A DNA stretch of 64,000 nt from Eonycteris spelaea (GCA_003508835.1 PUFA01000167.1:310001-374000), one strand, 5' to 3'; shown: positions 1 through 13,453, counted from the first letter of the stretch. Numbers and translations: made by a program. Notes: generated by a model not told the origin, from the letters alone.

Positions 1-430
1 AGGGCCTTAGGCAATTAGGCATAAATACCTGTACTTTTAAGATGGACAAATGGAAATTAATAGATTGTAAATGTAAGCACTATAAAACACACACACACAC
101 ACACACACATACACATACACACAGAGGCAGATTAATGAATATGTAATGAGAAAGCCATAGTAGTTATCCAGTTGAGGTTGCTTCTTGTTATTATTTTTTT
201 TTATGCCTAGAAACAATGATGTGTGCTGCTAAGAATTCACTTTTCTGCAGTAGTGCAGTTCAGGTCGAAGACAAAGAGGTCCCCTTTCCCTCTGTGATAC
301 TTAATCGATGCATATTTAAATACCACAGAGCAAAGTTTTGCCTAATGTATTTCCATGTATAGAATCAGTTGTAAATATTACATAAGATCCCGTCTGGTAC
401 AATAAGTGGAATTGCTTTTTAATTTTCTAG
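1..430 (+). other. MSH3: End of MSH3 intron 19
   Basis: This is non-coding sequence ending in a pyrimidine-rich tract and AG at 429-430. It holds a CA microsatellite at 87-122 and short T-runs. No other structure was recognised. Confidence 0.85.
87..122. repeat. (CA)n microsatellite
   Basis: About eleven uninterrupted AC units are followed by interrupted AC/AT units, in intron 19. It is about 310 bp upstream of exon 20 and is a plausible polymorphic marker. Confidence 0.9.
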
Positions 431-589
<159 letters not shown>

Positions 590-1499
590 TAAAAAACATT
601 ACTTCTGTTTGAATATATTTCTGAAATAAGTCAAGCCTACATTGTCACATGAATTTTCTTTTTATGTACATATTTAGATGAATAGATATGCTCTTAAAAT
701 ATTTAGAACTTAGGGGCTTAAAGACATCGTTTCATCATGAATATAAACATTAGAAGAGACATAAGAGGTCATTTTGTCTAGTAGTTTTCCAGTTATTTTT
801 AGTTACTGAGTTCTTACTTTAAAGAAAACTGTACATAGAAGATCAGTATTTAAACAGTTAAAAGCAGGTCTGCTCTGCCTGAATCAGAGGTGAACGGCTT
901 AGAGGCTTGAGTACTAGGCTTTGTAGAGCACAACTTGGAATCTGGTACACCCTCCTCTTTTTAGTGGGGAACTGGGAACAGACTGCATAAGGCACAAGCC
1001 CAAGATAATTTAACTTATATTCTTTTTTACTCTAAGAACTTTGCATGCATCTGACTAGGTCTTACCCTCAATATATAAACCCAAATTTCATGCCTTATTA
1101 GGAATATAGGTGCAATATCCTAATCCCACTAACTAGAATTCATAATTTAATCTATTCAATTTATCAATTTACATTTATCAGTTTTTAAAGTATTATTTAT
1201 GCTTCTTATATGTACCTTTTAGAAAAAAGTGAATTTAATCCATAGTGTATAGTCAAGCTATGTGTATAGAGCACATAAGAATTTATCACATGCTAATATA
1301 TCAAAATACTTTAAAGCTTGGTTTTTAATCTGAGATTGAACAAAACAGAGCAACCTAAATTTTGTTTGATGTCATATCACCAAATGTTATTTTTGATCTC
1401 CACATATTTGTAAATTAGCACAATAAATGAAATGTAAAGACTCTCCCTTTAGCTATTTTATTTTGGTTATATTATTAGGGAGAGTAACAGATATTTAAT

Positions 1500-1550
1500 A
1501 AAGGGAAAAAAGATAAAAAGAAGAGAAAAATAGAAAAGAAAGAAAAAAAC
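1500..1550. repeat. Purine (A/G)-rich low-complexity tract
   Basis: This is about 50 bases of nearly pure A and G in intron 20, with only scattered T or C. It is low-complexity sequence with no periodic unit. Confidence 0.7.
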
Positions 1551-1747
1551 ATCTTGGGTAATGTAAGATGATTTGTCTGGAAGGGAATCTTGTTAGGATA
1601 GTATCATTTAGGAACGTTTTTAGATATAAGTAATAGAAAAGAATAAAGGTTAACTTTCTCATTTAACAAGTAGGTTTGAGGTGGGCGACTGCTTTTGCTG
1701 TTTCAGTGGCTCTGCAGTCTTGTTGGCCTTTTCCTTACTGAAGTGTT

Positions 1748-1751
<4 letters not shown>

Positions 1752-1780
<29 letters not shown>
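1752..1780. repeat. (GT)14 microsatellite
   Basis: A perfect GT dinucleotide run lies in intron 20, just upstream of the L2 fragment. Confidence 0.95.
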
Positions 1781-1783
<3 letters not shown>

Positions 1784-1789
1784 CTGTTA

Positions 1790-2100
1790 AAATGTCACCT
1801 ATTGTTCAAGACCTCACTCAGATGCCTCCTCTTTCACGAAGTCTTCCTTGAGTTCCATAGCTAGAATTAGTTTCTTTCATCTCTATACTTCTATCGTACA
1901 TGTGTTTTTCCTCTTTCAAAGCTCTGACCACTATTGGTTTTATAGTATTTGTGTATATGTTACCTCTGCTATTTTGTTGTCCCATTCTAGGAGATAATTT
2001 TGTACATATTTTGTACATTTCTTCCCCTCTCTTAACCTAGAGCTTTGCTTTGTACATACATAAGACACTCAAGGACAGGACTATTGAATGAATTGACCCT
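1790..2100 (+). repeat. L2 LINE 3' end (sense)
   Basis: The order of motifs matches the 3' end of L2: a CTCACTCAGATGCCTCCTC block, a GAAGTCTTCCTTGA block, a central T/C-rich part, then a tail with AGGACAGGACTATTGAATGAAT. The copy is diverged and interrupted, consistent with an old mammalian L2. Confidence 0.65.
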
Positions 2101-2109
2101 TAAGTCAAT

Positions 2110-2480
2110 TTCAGACAAGTAGAAATGAATCCCATAGACAGTGGGGAGTCCTTGAAGACTTATGGGTAGGAAAGTACAGTTTAGATTTCAGGAAGGTTAA
2201 TCTGGCAGTCCTGTGAGAGACTAAGAAGTCATGATGTAATGCAGTTGTTCTGGGGAGAACCTGAGCATCTTAGTTGATTGGAGGGGAAGTAGACAGGGAC
2301 ATAGGAAAGATGTAGGGTTAGAATTGGCAGGCCTTGGCGACTACAGTGGATGAAGAAATATGGATGAAGGTCTAGAGATGAAAATTAAGGTATAAAGCCT
2401 AGGTGACCAAGAGAAGAGAATGGTGGTGCTTTTGGTAACATTGAGAGGAGGATCTGATTTCAGAAGTAGCCTTAACCTGT
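2110..2480 (+). repeat. Ancient interspersed repeat, family not assigned
   Basis: Phrases such as GGAAGGTTAATCTGGCAG, GATTGGAGGGGAAG and GACCAAGAGAAGAGAATGGTGG follow the order of a long, common mammalian repeat whose family name I cannot fix. It may belong with the 42893-43525 element. Confidence 0.4.
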
Positions 2481-3639
2481 AACTTGTGGCACAGCAGTTG
2501 AGGCTATAAGATGACCATCACATTTCCATGTCGTAGTAGAAACTACAGTGGTATTAGGAGACTTTAGCATTGGCAGTACCATTCCTCTTGTTACTCAGGA
2601 AGTGGCTGATACAGAATGTGGTATCATAGAACATGAGCTGCTTTCTCCTTGTGATGGCATGATGACATGCTTTATCTCATGAACCAAGAGCAGCCTTAAG
2701 CAGCTAGACCAATTACCAGTCACTGTGTAAACAACTAAGCTTTAAACCTTGCCAGTGCCAGTTTTATTGTTTCAGTATAGTAATACTCATTTCGAATTAA
2801 CTCCTTCAAGCAACTTCTGTTTTTCAGTTATTTGGGGCATTGTTTCACACTTACCTGGTCCTGGTGGGCCCATTTACAGGTAGTAGCATGTGAAATGATA
2901 TTCTTGTTATAATACATGAAAAAGAGTTGGTTAGAAAGCCTGGCATTCTGTATGATTTTACTTTTGTGTGAGAAATTATGTATGTAAATATATAGAAAGA
3001 AAACTATCTACATAGAAGGCTATATTCTAAAATATCATGAGCAATATGGGATTATGGTGATTTTTCTTTTCTTCGGCTTATGAATATTTTAAAAATCTGA
3101 ACTGAACATGTAACAAAAGTATACATCCCCTGCCCCAAAAAAGATTAATTAATTAAGGGCAGTGTCAGTCAAAATGCGATGTTTTACAGGAGTCTAGTGA
3201 AATGCTTATATGGTCACCATCTGGAAACACTTTTTTCCAGGGCAAATTTCTCTTCCCTACATAGCAGCATGGCATTTGGGGTTCTAAGCTTTAAACCTTC
3301 CCAGGTACTTCAGCAAATCACACCTTCCTTTTCCAAAAAGTTTTAACCCAGCCTATAAATAACCTAGTTCTTTCCTTAGGAACTGATGGCTTTCTTTCTG
3401 GACCATTATACAAGGTTGATGTCTTTAATTTTCATAACAAAAACATTGCCATTTGCACATCTAAGAGTGATTTTTAATCTTTAGTGGATATTGAATATTT
3501 TTTTAATGATGCTTTTAAAAAATATTGAACCTGTCATCAGAGTTGGCCTGGAGTGGGATCTGGAAGTTGAATTTTACTAGTGTCTGGATGGTTTTGAAGT
3601 GAGAAACATTTCCCTGAGCCCTTGCTGGAGAAATGTGTT

Positions 3640-3900
3640 TTTTTTTTTTTTTCATTATAAAAGTAATAGATGCTTATTGTGAAAACTATTTAACAGTACA
3701 ATAGGATATAAAATGAAGCTTTTATCTTTTCCCCAGGTCAACGACTTCTAATGTTTCTTTGTATAATGTTCCACAAATGTACACGTATGCATAAATCTAT
3801 CTATACTAAGCATTACGATCATGTAGCTTGATTTTATTTTCTAATATGTAGGTGACGTAATTCTCTATTAGTTCATACAGATTATTCTTGGACTTTTTAA
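3640..3900 (-). repeat. Old L1-like 3' fragment, antisense
   Basis: A T-run is followed by AAAAGTAATAGATGCTTATTG and later TTTTTAATGGCTGCAGTGT. This motif order is typical of the 3' end of old mammalian L1 elements read in antisense. It is strongly decayed. Confidence 0.45.
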
Positions 3901-4104
3901 TGGCTGCAGTGTATCTGCTGTGTGGAAAGTGCTTGATCTTCAACCTCAGAGCTTCATCTGGGACGTACTCTAGTATTAGGGCCCTGTTCCCTGTCCATTC
4001 CCCCTGTCCTCACCCTCTCGTCCTGTTACCATTGGAAAGAAGCTACATGGACCACATTCTGTTATATCCCTAGGAGCTTTACTAGGATGTGGTTTAATAT
4101 TATG

Positions 4105-4740
4105 CCCTCATGTTTTCCACTTGTTATGAAATAATTCAGACATATAACAACCTCCCATGTAGCTACTACTCTACTAAAGAAATAAAGCATTGCCAGTACA
4201 GTGGAACCAACCCTCAATCCTCCCTAATTCTGTCCCGCTTCCCCCATCCAGAGTAAGCGGCCTTCTTGACTCTAGTTTTCACCACATGAATTTCTCTATA
4301 TTTTTACTACATAGATGTGTTTTTTGAAACAATACATAGAATTATTTGATATGCTTTTAAACTTTACGTGTACTATATCTCACTATGCATTCTTCTGCAA
4401 GTGGCTTTTCCCTCCTCGATGTTATGTTTATGAAATTAATCTATAGAGATACATATAATTCTAGTCCACTAATTGTCCTCTAATTATGATATTCCATTGT
4501 ATACATATCCCGTAGTTTATCCATTTTTCCTTGATGGATACTTAACAGATTCAAATTTGTTGTAAGTAAGAACAGCCCTGATACTTGTCTTAACACACAT
4601 CTCCTAGTGCACATAAATGAATGTTCTGAATTTAGGCTTTCTCTAGGTGTGGGATTTTGAAGTATAAGGAATGTGCATCTTTCTTATTCTTCAAAGAGGC
4701 TGGACCAGTTGGGAATCCCACCAGCAGTATAAAAGTTTGT
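4105..4740 (-). repeat. L1 (L1M-type) fragment, antisense
   Basis: The landmarks appear in the antisense L1 order: an ATATTCCATTGTATACATATC block, TTTATCCATTTTTCC, and GGGAATCCCACCAGCAGTA near 4710. Similar landmarks occur at 25447-25800, 52440-52905 and 54108-54880. Divergence suggests an ancient subfamily. Confidence 0.6.
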
Positions 4741-5084
4741 CCTTAAGTTTTACAATTAAATTAAAATAAGAAATACCCATTTGATGGTGTTTTCATCTCC
4801 AAGATTTCTCTTAAGGATTTTTTCATTTCTATTATTCGATATCTTTTACATTAAGTGCCATCTGATAAACCACTTTTTGTTAATGCCAAGGATGTTTTTT
4901 TCTCTCCACGTGCATGCTGTGTCTGTTTACAAACAGGTTTGAACCGATTTACTGCCAGGCCTCCTGCTGTCACCAATGGCGCTTCCTCTTTAATTCCTTT
5001 TTGTCTTGACTACCAAGAAGGCAAGAGCTAAATTCAAGGTATAGGTGTAGAAGCAAATTTGGGTTAGTTTTCCCCTTCTCTTCT

Positions 5085-5240
5085 TATATGAGAGTAAGTC
5101 TCTAGCATGATTCTCAGAACAGAATCACAGAGATATGCTTGTTAAAAATGCTGCTTCCTAAGGCTTATCACAGACCTATTAAATTGGAATCTCTAGGGTG
5201 AGACCCAAAAATAAAGCTCATGCTAAATTTGCTGTCTCAA
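5085..5240 (+). repeat. MER5-like hAT-Charlie fragment
   Basis: Motifs such as AACAGAATCACAGAG, TTGTTAAAAATGCTGCTTCC and TAAATTGGAATCTCTAGGG follow the order of a MER5-type non-autonomous hAT DNA transposon. No ends or target duplication are visible. Confidence 0.5.
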
Positions 5241-7449
5241 ATTCGAGAATCTATTGTGTGGCTTGTAATCTTAGTTTCATATTCATTGTATTTCTTCCAT
5301 TATAAATGTATTGTTATTCTAGAACACTTCAAATCCTTTTTGTGCTGATGGGAAAAAAAATGTTAAAATCTAGCAGATATATGTATAAAATTTGGTTCCA
5401 AATTTTAGCTTTAAATTGGTTATTTTTATATTATTAATTGGATATTTACAACATGAAGTTTAAATTCATGTATCCATAATTATTCATTGAGTGCCTACCG
5501 TGTGCTGTGCATTGTGCTATAAGAAGTATAAATGCATGAAAAGCTGTAAACAGGAGGCTTTAGGAATCTTCTTTCTGAACGTTGTAACCTCATATGAACC
5601 TTTTCCAGAATAAGTGTTTTCTTTTGAAAAAGCAGAATTTTGGCAGACATTCACATTTGGCTTTAATTGGTATGTTTATGTCAGTATATTATGATATATA
5701 TACTCATCAGTGAACTATTTTTAGGCACATGTTTCTAAGGATCATTACCACCTATGAGTACATTGAAAAAAGATGCTGTTTATTCTGGTAAATGCAAACT
5801 TAAACCTCATTCAACTTTTTAGACTTAGTAATTTAGTTTTAGAAAAGCAGTGAATTATCATCTGTTTAAAAAAAGCAAAACAATTGGCTTCTCTCAGCAT
5901 AATTTATTTCTATTTATGTCAAAATGTTGGTAGAAATGTTGGTAGAAATTAAGTGGTCCCTGGTTAATAATTTTCATGCCATGCTACCCACATAAACTCT
6001 CTCTTACGGCACCCAGCTTCAGGAATACTGTGGACTCAGAATAGAATGGCACCAGTGTGTTTATTTTGAGAGAAAATTGGAAAGTAATGGGCATTCAGAT
6101 GCTTAAATTATTTTAAATGTTTGCTTTTGACTGTGTGGATAACTGGTTTGTTTGCCCAATTTAGTTTAATTCAACAAATATTGATTTAGCACCTATTGTG
6201 AAGTATTTGTACTCTTAAAAAAACACATATCCCTCTTGGACAGAAGAAAACATGTTGAATCAGTGCATGTCTTCTATTTGCTAGTAAAAACCAGCACTAA
6301 AACCACATGATAAGTGATATTTTACTAAATAAGTAGGCTGTTGTGAATTTTATCAGCACCAGAAATATTGCCTTATAAATGTCTGTAGTTTATTGAGCTT
6401 CTGTAGCTGTGTCTTAATCAACAGGAGATATCTCACTTCATCTTTTTGGTGGAAAGTGATTGTATGAATTTAATGCCTCGTGATCATCTGAGAGTTTGAT
6501 TGGGTTGGGTTTCAAACGTGGATCCTAGGGAGATCCCTGAATGTAGATCCCCTGAAGATACTGTTGTAATCAGTACAATGAAGAGGACCCTTGGACTCTG
6601 TATTCAAAACCTTCTGCAAATGACTCTGAAATATGCCCAGATATAGGAGCCATTGTTCAATTTCAGCTCCTAACAGTTTACAGAAGGAAAACAGAATCAG
6701 AGAGATTATTGTGATTTGCCTGAGCTGATAATATGAGTTCAATTATAAGGTTGCATCCTCAGGTTGTGCTGTGTTCCCCTCTATGGATCTTATTAATTAA
6801 TTGAATTAATTTTATCCCTGGTGACTGATTAATCTTACCCTTCCTTCAATGGCTTGAACTGTTTGTGGTTTTCACAGTTACAGGTAAGGTTGGTAAAGAG
6901 CATTTACTCTTAATTATTTTCCTTTGAAATACTTGGGACTTTCTCACAGAGTGAACTAGTAGATGTGTTAGAGAATCACTTGCTCAGTCAGTACACTGTG
7001 GCTTTCCTTTGGAAGGAAAACACCCATGTCCTTCATAAATGGTCTACATGTGCTTTGTAGATGGTCCCAGTGAACACGGTTTTTTTGTGAGTCAGTACAA
7101 GTTTGTCATTTTCCTGGATTGCTGTCTTGATTCTCAGCGATATTTCCATTGGAATTGAAAGATCGCTACAGTGTTTTTTGGTTGGTTATATTTGCGTTCA
7201 GTGTTATAGCTTTTGTAAATTGACTTGAAATATTGTAGTGTGATCTGATTGCTACTGTTAGAAACTTTTTTATTGTAATAATTTTTTCACTGCTAATAAA
7301 ATATTTTCGATATTGGTAAAATAAAGCTAGTTATTTAACTTGGTAATTACCTTGTTTTATCATAATGATGCAATAGGTTATAGAGTATTCTTAAATGTGT
7401 CATTTGCAATTTTTAAAAATAACATTTGTTTTTCTAATTACACTGTAAC

Positions 7450-7760
7450 GTTTATTTATTGTGCAAAATTTAAAACTATAGAAAAGTTTAAAAAGGAAAA
7501 AATTTAACCACCTTAAAATCTTTGTTGTCTGGATATATTGCCTTCCAAGCTTTTTAAAAATGCATACCTACTATATCTGTGATTTCACTTCACTTCTGGG
7601 TTATTGTTTATGTTTAATTAAATGCAATACAAATGTACCACTTCACACTTTTATGCCTTTGAAATGTCATATGCAGTATCTACACATCATTTAATAATTA
7701 TAATTCTTTTGCAGCTTTTTCTCTACATGGACTTTGAATTTTATTTTTTTCCCTAGGAAA
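7450..7760 (-). repeat. Possible ancient L1-like fragment
   Basis: The TTTATTTATTGTGCAAAATTT start and the TCTGGATATATTGCCTTCCA block resemble decayed antisense L1 3' sequence. Weak call: the stretch is very AT-rich. Confidence 0.3.
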
Positions 7761-7884
7761 ATTACACCTTCCTTCTTAAAAATTAGATTACATTGTTATT
7801 CAGGAGATTACTTTCCTTTTGTAAAATTTACTTAATATACAAAAAAGCAAGGAATGTAGACACCCATACTGGACAGAATTCTAC

Positions 7885-8275
7885 AAAATTTTTAGCAAAA
7901 TGAAGTGAATAGAAAGAACATCTTCAGTTTCAGAAAGAAGACAAAATATGCTAACATAAAATCTGTCCTATACAAGAAGGCACTTAGAGGAGAAGTAACT
8001 TATGATACCACTTACATGAAGAGCCTAGAAAATGCAAACTTAGGAACAGAAAGTAGAATAAATGTTACCAGGGGCCGAGAGGAGGGCAGAATAAGGAGTT
8101 ACTTTTTTAATGGGTACAGAGTTTCTGTTTTGGAATGATAAAAAAGCTCTGCTAGTGGATAGTGGTGATTGCTGAACAACACTGAATGTACCTAATACTG
8201 TTGTCTTATACACCTAAAAATGTTAAAATGGTAAGTTTTATTATTTATTTGTTTATATAAACCAGTTATTTTAAA
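7885..8275 (+). repeat. L1 3' end (sense)
   Basis: The landmarks ACTTACATGAAGAG, GAACAGAAAGTAGAATAAATG, TTACCAGGGGCCGAGAGG, GAATGTACCTAATACTG and ACACCTAAAAATGTTAAAAT are in the order of an L1 3' terminus in sense orientation, ending in an AT-rich tail. The short ORF read through it is not a gene. Confidence 0.75.
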
Positions 8276-10062
8276 AGCACTTAAAGTATGTTAAAACATA
8301 CAAATAATCATTGCCTCTATTTAACAGTTTTGATACTTAAGCTCCAGTTACTTACCATTCAATTTGAAAATCGTTTTTCCTTCCGTTAATTGCATTATTT
8401 CTTTCTCATATTAGCATTTTCCTTGCATAAGGCCCCAAAGATTGTGATTTGAGGGGACAGAGGCCCACGCCATTTGCTATAATTCAGCAACATCTAGAAT
8501 GTTATCTCAAAATATCAAGAGTTCATAAAAACAAACTCTTGTTCAAATTTTTATGGAAGCGTTATTGATTTTAGCCACTGATTCAAAAAAGCAGTAATTT
8601 ATTTTCTCCATTAATGCTTTATTAAGCTTCGTTGACCTATATAAGGGTTATAGGCAAGGAGGGAATGGGGGGATTAGAAAGATTAGTCAGCGCCATTGCT
8701 AAAAATATCGGAGTGATTTTTTTTTTCCTTAATCACATAACTAACCTGTCTACTCAGAGCAAACCAACTCTAAGATGAAACCTCAAGAATGCATTTTTTA
8801 TTACATTTGAATATAAATACAAACAATGATAATAACGACATTCTGGAATTCTTTAAATCTTTAATATATGGTAACATTTGAAAAATTTCGGTATTATGTC
8901 TTGTAAATACTTGAGTTAATTAAAAAATACGTAAACTTTTTGTTAATTTATTCTCTACCTTGTTCCAAAAACTTATTTTGAGCAGTTTGCTGGGATATAT
9001 ATAGTAGAACAAGATAATATGAGAGTAAAATAGTATTCAAAGATATTGGATCAAAGAGAAATAAGGATAGAAACACGTGATAAAGTCAGTGTTGCCCTTT
9101 GGTATTATAAAGTGTTATACAGTTAATTCTTAGTAACCAAGAAGAAAAGGAAAATGTGTTTAGAGATAAAATTGTGTTCCTCAGAATCACATAAACTCAT
9201 ATTGTTGAAATTTATTGGAAAAATAAACTTTGTATTTCTTAAGAGAATTTAACAAAAATTTTGATTAATAAACAGTTCCCACAGTTACAAACGCTTGCTT
9301 GCTGGTAGCCACAATGACTGGTTAATGAGCCAGCATTTCTTCAGTGTCTCCTGGGCAGCATCGCTCCTTTATCCTCAGGTACTATGGAAAAACAGAATTG
9401 TAGTGAAAATGTGCAGGCTCCTAATCCAGTGGCTTTCAGGCTGTTCTGCAGATTGTTAGGAGTTCCACGGAGCCCCCTCTGGGTGGGGAAAAGGGCCTAA
9501 TAGTTTTGGATTCTTAACCAAATCAACATTCCTTTGATCTCATCTGCAGAGTGAATTTCTTTGTAAAATTTCATTTAAACAACAGATTTAACAGCCAAAA
9601 AGATATTTGAAAACCTGGCTGAATAGTAGAGTTGGGACCATTGCTTAATAAAAATACATCCAAGATCCCCTGAAGTCTGGCCTGCCCTCCTTAAGGACAG
9701 GAACCGTGAGGCATGTTGGTACTATGAGATTTTGGCACCATGTATATAAAGTTACCCACCCACCTGCCCAGATTAAATTTTATTTATACTGCTTGTATGT
9801 TTATGGTTTCTGTCTTTACATTAAACTTTGAAATCTTATAAATTTATTTAGGAGTATGATTTGAGTAGGAACACATTTTGATTTTTCTGAAATAACCAAT
9901 TAGCTAACATCATTTTATTGACTGATCATTCATCTTTCCCCCTGATTTGAGATGTCTGTTTGAATCTCTCTCCCAAGAGCATTCTACAGTTCCTGAAATT
10001 GCCAGTGAAACCACTCTGTTACTGTAGTGTTTCTAGAAAGCTGCACTGAAATCTTATCCAGA

Positions 10063-10168
10063 GTTTGCTTGTTATTCAAAGAGACCATCCCCCCCAAAAT
10101 ATTTGCCTTATCAGAGCTATTTTATTATCAGCCAAAGATGTATTATTTTTGTCAGTGTACAACCTGTC
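10063..10168 (+). repeat. Local duplication, copy A
   Basis: About 106 bp containing the shared blocks TATTTGCCTTATCAGAGCTA and TTATCAGCCAAAGAT. It is repeated in direct orientation about 820 bp downstream (10886-10997) at roughly 80-85% identity by eye. Flanking sequences differ. Confidence 0.8.
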
Positions 10169-10724
10169 AGGAATAAAAGCAATCACTGTTAGGTGGGGGT
10201 CATATGTTATGATTGTGAAGAATTCAGAGTGGTTGCATGATGAGAAAGTTCAATCTTCTTGCTTTGTGGTAGAGGAAATATTAGCAAAGCAAACATTGAA
10301 AATTGAGGTAAATTACAGTATTTGAGCTTTGAAAAAGTAGCCAGAATGCTCCTAAGATGGCACGATTTCAGAAATTACATTGTGTAGTTATTGATTTTAA
10401 AATGGATAAAATTGAGAGCAGCATTAGTAAAACCATATCAGCTCCGTCATAGATGTAGTTAATTACAGGTTCTCAATGCCACTGATTACCGGAGCAATTC
10501 TCCTAGGGCTCCACCTGTCTGTGGGAAAAGCATTATACTCTGTCTCCCCTGCCTTGAACAGGGCCACAGCCACAGGGTGGTTAAGGCTCAATTTCACCCT
10601 GAGTTTCTCCAGAAATAAAAGGTGCATTATGGTTCTGTAGGTCACATGTGAACTATTATAACAAAACTACATTGATGAAGGTATTTTGCTGAGAAAATAG
10701 TTACCAGAATTCACAAAGCTGGCT

Positions 10725-10800
10725 AGCGGTCAAAATCTAAATTCTGGGTTTTCTAATTAACTGCATGACCTTGAGTGAGTGTTACTTAATTATTCCTTCC
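10725..10800 (+). repeat. MIR SINE core fragment
   Basis: TCTAAATTCTGGGTTTTC, AACTGCATGACCTTGAG and GTTACTTAATTATTCC follow the MIR core order (sense). It is short and decayed. Confidence 0.5.
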
Positions 10801-10885
10801 CCCCCCCAGTTTTCTTTTATACTAAGTAGGTATTTTTTTTCCAAATGTTTTCTGTAAACCATTATTGTGGCAAGGTGCTCCAAAA

Positions 10886-10997
10886 GTTTGCCTGTTATTC
10901 TAATTCTTAAGAATCAGAGATCCCCAAAGTATTTGCCTTATCAGAGCTATTTCATTATCAGCCAAAGATTTGTTCTTTTTGTCAGCTTACAACTTGT
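10886..10997 (+). repeat. Local duplication, copy B
   Basis: This is the second copy of the 10063-10168 unit. It shares the TTGCCTTATCAGAGCTATTT and ATTATCAGCCAAAGAT blocks, with a roughly 10-base difference near its start (AATTCTTAAGAATC inserted here or lost in copy A). Confidence 0.8.
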
Positions 10998-11160
10998 AAG
11001 AGGTCCATGGTTAAATTAATTGGAGAAACTCTGTGTACTAGATCCCTCTCTAGGAAGTGCACGACGTGTAGCAGGATATTAAAGGCAGTATGAAGGCTTA
11101 CCAGAAAGAAACCCTTACATCTTTTGGACAGCTCCAAGAAATGTGTTCCACAAAGTCTAC

Positions 11161-11220
11161 TTTAGGAACCTGTGTTAAATGTTTAGGAACCTGTGTTTAC
11201 TAGTACTTCTAGTACTAGTA
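11161..11220. repeat. 21-bp direct repeat followed by a 9-bp-stem palindrome
   Basis: TTTAGGAACCTGTGTT occurs at 11161 and again at 11182 (period 21). It runs directly into a perfect inverted repeat, TACTAGTAC at 11198-11206 and GTACTAGTA at 11212-11220, with a 5-base loop. It lies about 460 bp upstream of exon 21. Confidence 0.85.
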
Positions 11221-11614
11221 AAAAGGTTTTATCTTATTTCAGCATGGTACTTTAATTCATAATATCAGTGTGGAATCTTCTTAAGGAAACATGGAGAAAA
11301 GCCTTTCATTGTACAGTATCCTAGTACTTATGGGTTTTAAACACAGCAACACAGAGGAGTATCGTTTTTCCCCTGTGAGTACCAACTTTGGTTTGAAATG
11401 TTTGGACAGAAAAAGGCAGAGTCAGAAGTTTCTCTACTGTTGAGGAGCTCTGCCCAATATTCAACTTTTTCTATCTAGTTTGTCACTATAAGGTGCAGTT
11501 TGATGTTAGGTAGTCTTTATAGCCAATAGATGTTTTCTTTTGTTTAATATAATTTCAGCTGTCATTGGCTCAAAGTCTATAGACCTCTAAGAATCTTTTA
11601 TATTTATTGTTTAG

Positions 11615-11868
<254 letters not shown>

Positions 11869-12859
11869 GTAAGTATCTTGCATATTTTTGTACATGAATG
11901 GTACATAGTATATGGTTTTCCTGACCTCAGTTTCTAAATATTCAGATATTTAAATAGTCAGATAAATAACAAACTATCTTTGTTATAAATGACCCTATTC
12001 CTGTAATTAATCATTAAAATACTGTACATTGAACTCAGATAGTTTAGCTCAAAATAATGTTTATAATTCTTTGATGTGCTCCCCTGACACAATTTCTACT
12101 CAAAACTGTATTTTATTATCCTTGGTAAACTCTAAATCAAGAGAAGGGACTGACCATCCATCTGCTACCCATTCCTCGAGGAAAGAATGAAAAGAATGTA
12201 GTTTTTTTTTTTACCCTGTGAAATACTTTTTAAAACAATATCCCAGAAGTTCTCAATAGAAGGTCTTTGATGTCATCTCTTTGTGTCTCTGTTTCTGTAG
12301 CAGCCCTCCTTCACTGCATATCTGTTTTTACATTGTGTCTCTAAGCATCTTAGTGTGAAATTTTGATTGTGTCAACTTTTTAATCATCTCCATCATCTCC
12401 ATCAAATTCTCTTTTATTTACCCTGTCTTTGTGCTATTATGGTGTTCCCTTTCTCTTTCTGTCATCCGCCCCTGAGCCTTGTTTCTTCTTCTGTTTTTCT
12501 GTTTTGTTCTCCACTTTCTGAGTATTTTCTTTGTATCTTCCTCCCATTTTTTATTTCTTCCTCTCTTCCTTAAATAGCCAATCAAAGCATATTCTTTACT
12601 CATATTTCTTTGCAAAAAAAAAACCATAATACAAAAATAAAATCCCTTTTCCTTTAAACTTTGGTGGCCCTCAGTGTTTCGTTTAAATAGTTAGATTGCA
12701 TCATGATGACATGTTTTCTATTCTGAAATATTTTAAAAAGAAATTTTTTATTTGCAAAAAGATATAGCTCAGAAACTTTTCCTTAATCATTATAGAAAGT
12801 TTATAAAACAAGTTCATTAAAGTCCCATCACTGCCTCCAAAACACATTTTACACATTAA

Positions 12860-12942
12860 TTCAAGAATCTTCAGGAACAAAGTGTAACAGAACTGAATTT
12901 GCCACCTTTGAGTTTGATTTTACTGTTTCTACTCTTTAGCAG
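12860..12942 (+). repeat. Left diverged direct repeat flanking the LTR
   Basis: The segment from TTCAAGAATCTTCAGG to CTTTAGCAG resembles 13471-13554 on the other side of the LTR (shared AGGAAYAAA, GAATTTGYCAC and CTAGCAG-type blocks). Identity is perhaps 65-70%. It is far too long for a target duplication. Confidence 0.45.
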
Positions 12943-13453
12943 TGTATCAGTTACTATGTCCGCATAACAAATTACTCCATAACTTTGTGGCTTAAAACAA
13001 TAATCATTTATTATCTCTCATACTGTCTGGAAGTGAGTAATTATGGACCAGCTTAGCTGCGTGGTATTGGCTCATGGCCTTTGCTGAGACTGCAGTCAAG
13101 TTGTCAGTCAGGGCCAGAGTCAGTCAGGGGCTGGAGGATCCTCTTAATGATGTGGCTCACTCACATGGCTGACGAGTTGGTACTGGTGGTTGGCCCCGGC
13201 TCTCACTTCTTTCCCTGTGGGCCTCTCCACAGGTTTGCTTAAGTATCCTCACAGAATGGCATCTGCTTCCCCCTGAGGAAGCAGTTAAAGAATCCAAAAT
13301 AGAAGTAGCAGTGCATTTTATGACCAAGTCTCACTGCCATCATGTTCTGTTGAGCACATAGGCCAGCCCTGATTCAGTGTGGGAAGAGACTGTTCAAGTG
13401 CATAAACTCTGGAAGATGAAGACTTTGGGGACCATGTGGGAGGCTGGCTATCA
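12943..13453 (+). mobile_element. ERVL-type solo LTR (MLT2-like)
   Basis: It begins TGTATCAGTTACTATGTC, then ATAACAAATTACTCCATAAC and GTGGCTTAAAACAATAATCA, the signature 5' end of mammalian ERVL LTRs. GGGCTGGAGGATCC, TGGGCCTCTCCACAGG and TCACTGCCATCATGTTCTG follow. It ends near GGCTGGCTATCA. There is no internal retroviral sequence. No clear 5-bp target duplication remains. Confidence 0.65.
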
